Origin: CBDCVY01 sp965223245
GTDB lineage: Bacteria > Nitrospinota > Nitrospinia > Nitrospinales > Nitrospinaceae
NCBI GenBank assembly: GCA_965223245.1
Contig: CBDCVY010000013.1
Coordinates: 372,001 to 436,000 of the forward strand
DNA length: 64,000 bases
Direction: 5' to 3'
The notes below the pieces were generated by a model that saw only the letters and a list, made by a program, of their open reading frames with translations, ran no database searches and was not told the origin of the DNA. Below, piece by piece: positions 61,863-64,000 of the stretch (position 1 is the stretch's first letter; every line of letters starts with the position of its first letter). The translations under genes and the position numbers were made by a program.

Positions 61863-64000
61863 AACTAAATATATTTGCCATGGAAATTTTAGGTAGAGTT
61901 AAATTTACTCCGAGTTCATTGGAAGTCATTTTTTTTGGAGTATCCATTTTGGATCCACCAAGGGCACAACGAAATCCATAATCATCCATTTGTGTTTCTG
62001 GATAGCTATTGTTGCGAAAAGAGGCGTATATGAGGGAACGAAGATCTCTCCATGAGCCCCCTTTTAGTACCTTAAATTCACCCCCGATTTGTCCCTTTGG
62101 ATTTATATATTGAGTTTCGTCCTTATAATACTCTCGATCATACCAATCGTCTACCCATTCTTTTACATTTCCAAGTAAGTGGAAAACCCCATAGGGACTT
62201 TTCCCTTCGGGCATGGCATCCACTGGTACCATGACCCGATGTTTTAAGTCATCAGTCCAGGTCTGCAAATATCTTGCTAGCTTAGGGTTGATAGGTTCCG
62301 ATCCCCAAGGAAATAAACGGCCATCAGCACTGCGAGCGGCTTTTTCCCACTCTGCCTCAGTCGGAAGCCTTTTCCCTTTCCAGCGGCAATAAGCATCTGC
62401 GCCATACCAACTTACATTATTAATGGGATATTTTTCAAAGCCTTCTCTAGGTTGGAAGGCCGAATTAAATATTAAAATTCCATATCGGCTATCTTTATAA
62501 AACTTTTTATGATTTTTAGTTTGATTTAAAAAGTCAGAGAAATCTTTTGCAGTCACTTCATATTTATCAATGTAATAGGAATCTAAAAAAACTTTGTGTT
62601 CGGGAAATTCATCATCACCATGGTGATTGGCTCCCATTAGAAAAAAACCTTTGGGAACAAGAACCATATCTTTAAAGGTGAACTTTTTTTCCTCAGATTT
62701 AAGTAACGACTTTGCTCTCTCTATAAAGGGTCCGTTAGGATCCATTTCTATATATTTTTCTAAATAAGGGTGAGCTTTATGAAAGTTATTACTGCGTATT
62801 AAAATCCAACCTGAATAAAAAAGAAGGTCTTTCCGTTGAGGATATTTTTCCATTGCCTCTTTTAAGTCAGTTAATATTGAGCCAATTGTTTTGGGATCCT
62901 TTGAATCCAGAGACTGTAGGTACCATTTTTCTGCAGTAGAATAGTCTTTTTTTATGACATGGTAAAAACCGAGGTTCATATTCGCCAACGAAAGAAATCC
63001 CTTAGATTTGGATTTTCCGAGTCCTTTTTTGGTCCAATCTATAGCTTTATCTAAATTGCCACTTTGATAATGAGTCCAGCCTAATTGAATATACATTTGT
63101 AACATGTGTGGAAGTTTTTCAATCAAATACTCATACTGAATAATGGCATTATTATAATCTTTCAAGCGGTAGTGAGCCTCCGCGATTCTTTCATTGACTT
63201 CAATTCTCTGTGGAAACATTTTTTGTACCTTTTGAAATTGATCTAATGCAAGGTCATAATGTTTCATTTCTAAATAAAGGGTCCCAATATTTAAATGAGG
63301 AACAAAATCCTGCGGTTGTAACTCTATCATAATTGTGGTGTGCAGTAGTGCGCTTACATATTTTTTTTGGTCCATGAAAAGTCGAGCAAGCATTTCGTGT
63401 ACTTGAGGAAAGCCGGGATTGATTTGTGCTACTTGTAAAAAAGATTGAATTGCCAAATCTTTTTTGCCGGAATCGGAATATGCAACTCCCAAATTGTATA
63501 AAGTAGAAAAGTTATTTGGGTCAGCTTTTAAAGCTTTTTCATATTGTTCAACAGACTTAACAAAATTTTTGGTTTCTGAGTACATGTTTCCAAGATTATT
63601 AAGTGTATCTACTGATAAGGGATTAATGTTAGCCGCAAGCTCCATATAGAAAAATGCCTTTTCCATTTTTTTGATTTTATAATAAGTGATCCCCACATTA
63701 GAAAAATACGCTCCTAAAGTTTTTTTCTTATCGAGGTTTTTTAAGTAATACAGAGAATTTGGAGAAGGAGAAAAACGGTTTTTGTAAAAATCATCTTGAT
63801 AAACTGTTCCTTTAGCGGTGGTTTCAATATTTATATTTTTGTCACCGGTTTCGTAACGGACGAAGAAATGATTAGGTAAAGGAACACCGTATATCGGCAA
63901 GTTTAGTTTTTCTGCTATGATTAAATAAATTAATGATAAGTTCATGCAATATCCGCGTTTACTTTGTAGCAGTCCATGAAGAAAAAGTTCCTCTGGGTTT
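61846..64000 (-). CDS. Transglutaminase-like, TPR and FGE-domain fusion protein (5' end outside window)
   Basis: The frame stays open to the right edge, past the first ATG at 63945, so the gene begins outside. The edge region reads SKRGYCMNLSLIYLIIAEKL and then GVPLPNHFFVRYE, the Cys and His blocks of a SirB1-like transglutaminase fold. About ten TPR units follow (63700-62750), for example NFSTLYNLGVAYSDSGKKDL. The C-terminal third is a formylglycine-generating-enzyme/SUMF1 domain, with MVLVPKGFFLMG, NNVSWYGADAYCRWKGKRLP, TEAEWEKAAR, LLGNVKEWVDDWYD and VLKGGSWRD. In most such proteins this fold is structural or ligand-binding, not the sulfatase activator. Function unknown. Confidence 0.85.
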   Translation of the reverse strand, partial: NPEELFLHGLLQSKRGYCMNLSLIYLIIAEKLNLPIYGVPLPNHFFVRYETGDKNINIETTAKGTVYQDDFYKNRFSPSPNSLYYLKNLDKKKTLGAYFSNVGITYYKIKKMEKAFFYMELAANINPLSVDTLNNLGNMYSETKNFVKSVEQYEKALKADPNNFSTLYNLGVAYSDSGKKDLAIQSFLQVAQINPGFPQVHEMLARLFMDQKKYVSALLHTTIMIELQPQDFVPHLNIGTLYLEMKHYDLALDQFQKVQKMFPQRIEVNERIAEAHYRLKDYNNAIIQYEYLIEKLPHMLQMYIQLGWTHYQSGNLDKAIDWTKKGLGKSKSKGFLSLANMNLGFYHVIKKDYSTAEKWYLQSLDSKDPKTIGSILTDLKEAMEKYPQRKDLLFYSGWILIRSNNFHKAHPYLEKYIEMDPNGPFIERAKSLLKSEEKKFTFKDMVLVPKGFFLMGANHHGDDEFPEHKVFLDSYYIDKYEVTAKDFSDFLNQTKNHKKFYKDSRYGILIFNSAFQPREGFEKYPINNVSWYGADAYCRWKGKRLPTEAEWEKAARSADGRLFPWGSEPINPKLARYLQTWTDDLKHRVMVPVDAMPEGKSPYGVFHLLGNVKEWVDDWYDREYYKDETQYINPKGQIGGEFKVLKGGSWRDLRSLIYASFRNNSYPETQMDDYGFRCALGGSKMDTPKKMTSNELGVNLTLPKISMANIFSYDWRN

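Noticed and set aside
1..64000. Mobile elements, prophage genes, defence systems, tRNA or rRNA genes
   Set aside because: No transposase, integrase, terminal inverted repeats, phage structural genes, toxin-antitoxin pairs, tRNA cloverleaf or rRNA sequence was recognised on either strand.

Overview
The window is AT-rich bacterial chromosome from a Gram-negative (diderm) organism. MurE carries the DNPR signature of meso-diaminopimelate ligases, and the window holds an outer-membrane two-partner secretion transporter, a lipoprotein and several Sec signal peptides. The gene mix (CxxxY-type CcmE, a complete SUF operon with SufU, large TPR and sulfatase-modifying-factor proteins) would fit Nitrospinota or a deltaproteobacterial relative. 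That placement is inferred from gene content only and is weak. No tRNA, rRNA, CRISPR array, insertion sequence or prophage was seen.

Layout. 1-1700: the 3' end of a DUF547 protein converges on a secreted protein with a coiled coil and YadA-head-like repeats. 1958-19991 (minus strand): a complete, compact dcw (division and cell wall) operon, mraZ-rsmH-ftsL-ftsI-murE-murF-mraY-murD-ftsW-murG-murC-murB-ddl-ftsQ-ftsA-ftsZ. It has a strong promoter, MraZ-box-like repeats in front and a hairpin behind. 20220-26731 (plus): a divergent cytochrome c maturation operon, ccmE-ccmF-ccmH-ccmI-like-ccmA-ccmB-ccmD-ccmC-ccmG-like, including a 49-residue ccmD. CcmE uses the CxxxY motif instead of the usual heme-binding histidine.

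26771-42280: housekeeping and signalling genes. These are a SnoaL-like protein, exonuclease III, an M16C peptidase, a PAS-only membrane sensor, a minus-strand group (lipoprotein esterase, mutS2, periplasmic one-Cys Tpx), a YgjP-like metalloprotein, a divergent histidine kinase and single-domain response regulator, an atypical PII protein, a YggS-type PLP protein and proC. 42515-44960 (minus): larE with a small membrane protein, then moaA. Between larE and moaA lies a strong intrinsic terminator preceded by an anti-Shine-Dalgarno-like stretch, a possible small RNA. 45450-52966 (plus): an iron-sulfur assembly cluster, NifU-like-sufB-sufC-sufD-sufS-sufU, followed by an AmrS-type radical SAM gene.

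53286-61008 (plus): the most system-like accessory region. It holds a TpsB outer-membrane transporter, a secreted FecR-domain protein, a short TpsA exoprotein, a CHASE2-class III cyclase and a small protein with four GspE-N/MshEN-like motifs. It may couple export of a surface protein to cyclic-nucleotide signalling. The right edge has a flavin reductase-like gene, a small membrane protein and the 3' part of a large gene that fuses transglutaminase-like, TPR and formylglycine-generating-enzyme-like domains.
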